From positions 43,806 through 107,805 of the forward strand of contig NZ_JAJFAW010000020.1 in assembly GCF_020711255.1 (NCBI RefSeq): DNA of 64,000 nt. Reading direction: 5' to 3'. Position numbers and translations under genes: made by a program. The notes beneath the pieces are model-generated. The model saw nothing but the letters and a program-made list of their open reading frames with translations, was not told the origin of the DNA and did not search any database. This document shows, piece by piece, positions 62,890-64,000 of this stretch (position 1 is its first letter; the number at the start of each line of letters is the position of its first letter). This stretch comes from Hymenobacter plasmatis (GTDB lineage Bacteria; Bacteroidota; Bacteroidia; Cytophagales; Hymenobacteraceae).

Positions 62890-63495
62890 TTATCGTGCAC
62901 CCCGAATCAACGCCCACAACACTTGGCTCGCGGCTAGGGCCTTCGCCCGGTTCACGTGATGCCCCACAGGCTTCTTGCGCCGCTGGGGCGTAAAAACGTA
63001 CGACCCGGATGGCCTGTTGGTCAATGAGGTAAAAGACGTGCTCGTCCCCGTCGTCGAGGGTGCAGCCCTCCGGCCCATCGGGCCGGTTGCCGTCGCCGAC
63101 CACGGCCCAAAACCGCGCGGGGTGCAGCTGCTGCCAGATGCGCCGCAGCGCCGCCGGGACCCCGGCGCGGGGCACCAGGTAGCGGTTCGTATCGGGCCGC
63201 GTCGAGAGAAAACGGGCGTGTTCTTGGCTAAAGTAGCCGGTGAGCTGGCCGGGTGGTAGTGGCCGAGCCCGTCGCGGTAGGGGCTGGCGTAGGTGAAGGC
63301 GTCCCCGCCGCCCCGGTGCTTGGCCCCAATGATGTAGTTCGGCGAGTTATTCCACGAGGACCCGCGGTGGTAGACGACGGTGCTGTCGTAATGCTGCTGC
63401 AAGAAGGCGTGCAAGGGCGTTGGGGCTTGCGCCCGGCCGGGGAACGGTGCACCCAGCAAGCCCAGCAGGCCGGTCACCCGAAGCCAGCGGTGCAT
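62890..63495 (-). CDS. Hypothetical secreted protein, apparently with two compensating frameshifts
   Basis: From ATG 63495 a signal peptide (WLRVTGLLGLLGAPFPGRAQA) leads into PTPLHAFLQQHYDSTVVYHR, GSSWNNSPNYIIGAKHRGGG and SPYRDGLGHYHP. After TPVF (T-run at 63209-63212) the frame turns into low-complexity Arg/Ser/Thr/Gly. The alternative frame gives LSTRPDTNRYLVPRAGVPAA and RFWAVVGDGNRPDGPEGCTL, then DDGDEHVFYLIDQQAIRVVR. The first frame becomes sensible again after the T-run at 62992-62996 (TPQRRKKPVGHHVNRAKALA). One missing and one extra T would restore a 201-residue protein. No family recognised. Confidence 0.6.
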   Translation of the reverse strand: MHRWLRVTGLLGLLGAPFPGRAQAPTPLHAFLQQHYDSTVVYHRGSSWNNSPNYIIGAKHRGGGDAFTYASPYRDGLGHYHPASSPATLAKNTPVFSRRGPIRTATWCPAPGSRRRCGASGSSCTPRGFGPWSATATGPMGRRAAPSTTGTSTSFTSLTNRPSGSYVFTPQRRKKPVGHHVNRAKALAASQVLWALIRGAR

Positions 63496-63626
63496 TTTAT
63501 CGGGGGGTAAGTGGGGGCGTGTTGCAGAAGCATAACGGGCGGGAAAGCTACCGCCTTTTCCCGATTGTGGGTAAACCCCTCTACTGTTCAAGTAAACGGT
63601 GATTCTGCCAAAAGGAGCGGAATCGC

Positions 63627-63881
63627 TTACAGCATGGCCTTGGCAAATGCGCTAACTTGGTCGATGCTCATTTCAAACTCCGGCCCATCCTCGAGCAGTT
63701 GAATAGTCTGCATCCTATCCGCCAACCCTTCCTCCATCTTTCCCACGTGAGCCAGGTACTTACTCGTAGCCCAATGACCAAGCCGAGCCGGGTCAAAAGC
63801 CGCGTCAAGTTGCGCAAGTCCGCGTTCTACCTCCACGAGCAGTTCAGCGGCAAAAAGCCTACTGGTATAAAGCATTTCCAT
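63627..63881 (-). CDS. Hypothetical small acidic protein
   Basis: 84 residues from the ATG at 63881: MEMLYTSRLFAAELLVEVER, then GLAQLDAAFDPARLGHWATS, KYLAHVGKMEEGLADRMQTI and QLLEDGPEFEMSIDQVSAFA. It looks helical and acidic, without signal or membrane span, and has no recognised family. It could be a small cytoplasmic regulator, but that is only a guess. It lies 131 bases upstream of the secreted hypothetical gene on the same strand. Nothing is called between it and the window end. Confidence 0.5.
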   Translation of the reverse strand: MEMLYTSRLFAAELLVEVERGLAQLDAAFDPARLGHWATSKYLAHVGKMEEGLADRMQTIQLLEDGPEFEMSIDQVSAFAKAML

Positions 63882-64000
63882 GGTTCAAGAATACGGTAGT
63901 TCTTTAGGGCTCTTTTATGGTTATGAGGTGGTCTAGCTAAGCCGGACACAATTGGGACGTTGTTTGAAGATGGGTTTCGAAGTGGTTGGGTGAGCAGTAG

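Overview
The window looks like chromosome of a GC-rich Bacteroidota, most like Hymenobacter or a close relative in the Cytophagales. The reasons are a SusC/SusD pair with its own ECF sigma factor and FecR-type anti-sigma factor, three secreted proteins with C-terminal type IX secretion (T9SS) sorting domains, promoters of the Bacteroidota type (TTTG-N19-TAnnTTTG), the tRNA/tuf/secE/nusG/rplK cluster, and the style of the proteins. The genus is an inference; no 16S gene is present.

Layout. 1-3.1 kb (minus strand): translation cluster in transcript order tRNA-Tyr, tRNA-Gly, tRNA-Thr, tuf, terminator, a second promoter, tRNA-Trp, secE, nusG, rplK (cut by the window edge). 3.1-10.1 kb: an M1 aminopeptidase; a biotin carboxyl carrier protein, pyrH and frr on plus; then an ECF sigma factor, zinc-finger anti-sigma factor, gmk and nadD on minus. 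10.4-19.4 kb: two glycosyltransferases, a small lipoprotein, a GNAT acetyltransferase, a T9SS metalloprotease, a GH43 enzyme, an S1/P1 nuclease, an inorganic pyrophosphatase and a DUF421 protein. 19.9-30.0 kb: a large T9SS surface protein, an M36 fungalysin, an amidase, a family 1 pectate lyase and a small secreted protein. 30.2-43.0 kb: a polysaccharide utilisation locus (PUL): ECF sigma, FecR, SusC with an STN signalling domain, SusD, a GH144-type glucanase, a GH43 with extra C-terminal domains, and a GH3 glucosidase. The GH144 plus GH3 pair points to beta-1,2-glucan as substrate. 43.3-52.1 kb: a TonB-type outer-membrane protein, a PAP2 phosphatase, an orphan MlaE permease, a three-gene MacAB/Lol-like exporter and a TMEM175-type channel.

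52.7-56.2 kb is a decaying mobile patch: an IS1182-type element whose transposase needs a -1 frame change at a textbook slippery heptamer, a serine resolvase with two in-frame amber codons that both read as C-to-T changes in CCAGG, and a Fic gene broken by one base. 56.4-60.9 kb (minus) is an apparent pyrB-pyrC-purE-purK operon that does not look native. Its leader resembles a UTP-sensing pyrBI attenuator: Bacteroidota promoter, leader ORF, U-tract, and a terminator inside the ORF. 61.4-63.9 kb: pyrD and two uncharacterised genes, one of which looks doubly frameshifted.

Nested inverted repeats with GTCATGC- or GTCATCC-type ends lie in several intergenic gaps. No CRISPR array, rRNA or replication origin was seen. 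All database, phylogenetic and codon-usage statements are recall or inference; nothing was searched or computed.
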